Assembly (NCBI RefSeq): GCF_964355755.1
Contig: NC_092677.1
Coordinates: forward strand, 21,548,101 to 21,612,100
Direction of reading: 5' to 3'
DNA: 64,000 nt
DNA from: Antedon mediterranea
Taxonomy: Eukaryota > Echinodermata > Crinoidea > Comatulida > Antedonidae
Below the pieces are notes generated by a model. It was not told the origin of the DNA. It ran no database searches and saw only the letters and a program-made list of their open reading frames with translations. Positions 62,770 through 64,000 of the stretch are shown piece by piece. Made by a program: the position numbers and the translations under genes. Each line of letters starts with the position of its first letter. Position 1 is the first letter of the stretch.

Positions 62770-64000
62770 GTAGATGACTGAAGAGCTGATAATAGTCTAT
62801 TTATATGAAATGAATGATCAATCAATGAAAAATAATGCCATGCAACTTTGTTTCTGATTTAAAAAAAGGTCCACTTGTTTAGGCCTGACATTTACAACCC
62901 TCAAACTATCTCACTTTCAAAAACCATATTTATTTTAAATTTAAAAAAAAAAGAAAAAAAATATTCGTAGAGGTTCGAACCCACCACTGCGAGAACTCAA
63001 ACCTGAGCACTACCAGTTACGCTACAAACCAGTAGATGACTGAAGAGCTGATAATAGTCTATTTATATGAAATTAATAATAAATCAATGAAAAATAATGC
63101 CATGCAACTTTCTTTCTGATTTTAAAAAAGGTTCACTTGTTTAGGCCTGACATTTACAACCCTCAAAATATCTCACTTTCAAAAACAATATTTATTTAAA
63201 AAAAAAAAAAAAAAACAAAATCTTCGTAGAGGTTCGAACCCACTAGTGAGAGAACTCAAACTTGAGCATTACCCGTTACGCCACAAACCAGTAGATGACT
63301 GAAGAGCTGATAATACTCTATTTATATGAAATAAATAATAAATCAATGAAAAATAATGCCATGCAACTTTGTTTCTGATTTTAAAAAAGGTCCACTTGTT
63401 TAGGCCTGACATTTACAACCCTCAAAATATCTCACTTTAAAAAACCATATTTATTTTCAAATTAAAAAAAAAAGAAAAAAATATCCCTAGAGGTTCGACC
63501 CACTACTCAGAGCACTCAAAACTGAGCATTACCCGTTACGCCACAAACCAGTAGATGACTGAAGAGCTGATAATAGTCTATTTATATGAAATGAATGATC
63601 AATCAATGAAAAATAATGCCATGCAACTTTGTTTCTGATTTAAAAAAAGGTTCACTTGTATAGGCCTGACATTTACAACCCTAAAAATATCTCACTTTCA
63701 AAAACAATATTTATTTTCAATTTTAAAAAAAAAATCCCTAGAGGTTCGAACCCACTACTGAGAGAACTCAAACCTGAGAATTATCCGTTACGCCACCAAC
63801 CAGTAGGTGACTGAGGAGCTGATAATAGTCTATTTATATGAAATGAATGATCAATCAATGAAAAATAATGCCATGAAGCTTTGTTTCTGATTTTAAAAAA
63901 GGTTCACTTGTTTTGGCCTGACATTTACAACCCTCAAAATATCTCACTTTCAAAAACAATATTTTTTCAATTAAAAAAAAAAAAGAAATAAAATATCAGT

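Larger units (their letters stand above)
40438..64000 (-). repeat. Satellite B array, right part
   Basis: The same ~260-bp family resumes immediately after the Helitron-like insertion, in the same orientation and in the phase expected if the insertion were removed. It continues to the right edge, so the array is longer than the window. All subfamilies of the left part are present. Block copies at multi-kilobase distances link this part to itself (about 51400-53000 with 62560-64000 at ~11.16 kb; about 55050-56500 with 58950-60400 at ~3.9 kb; about 53950-54750 with 61740-62540 at ~7.8 kb) and to the left part. I see no gene, other transposon or unique sequence. Confidence 0.96.

Overview
The window holds no convincing protein-coding gene. 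It is eukaryotic, AT-rich satellite DNA, most likely from an invertebrate animal. The reasons are two long tandem arrays of unrelated monomers, a tRNA-derived (RNA polymerase III type) module inside one monomer, and a Helitron-like transposon. I cannot name the species. A marine invertebrate such as a mollusc is only a guess.

Region by region. (1) 1-18926 is satellite A, built from related monomers of mostly 84-88 bp in one orientation. The monomers are arranged in an irregular higher-order repeat with a period of about 3.1-3.7 kb, reshaped by block duplications (1166 bp, 3237 bp, and longer-range copies 7.2 kb and 11.8 kb apart). (2) At about 18926 the array folds back: 18927-20215 is the same satellite in reverse complement. 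(3) At 20215/20216 satellite A stops abruptly and satellite B begins in mid-unit. (4) 20216-64000 is satellite B, roughly 160 head-to-tail units of about 255-264 bp, interrupted once. (5) 39158-40437 is a 1280-bp non-autonomous Helitron-like insertion, the only non-satellite sequence here. Paralogous satellite blocks elsewhere in the window preserve its empty target site.

The main point of interest is the content of satellite B. Read on the minus strand, most units carry, in order: a TATAAATA box, 28 bp, a 71-nt module with tRNA cloverleaf spacing (A box TGGCGTAACGGG, D arm, degenerate anticodon arm, B box GGTTCGAACC), and then an oligo-T tract of the kind that stops RNA polymerase III. A conserved tail of about 110 bp leads to the next TATA box. 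The array is therefore a tandem series of tRNA-like transcription units, all pointing towards satellite A. Several subfamilies have broken A or B boxes, so potential activity should differ between units. Transcription, TFIIIC binding and any chromosomal role (barrier, centromere or other) are inference and cannot be shown from sequence.

The short open frames that recur through satellite B, and one in the inverted part of satellite A, are by-products of repetition. Block boundaries below are by-eye estimates from diagnostic variants. Alignment would refine them.
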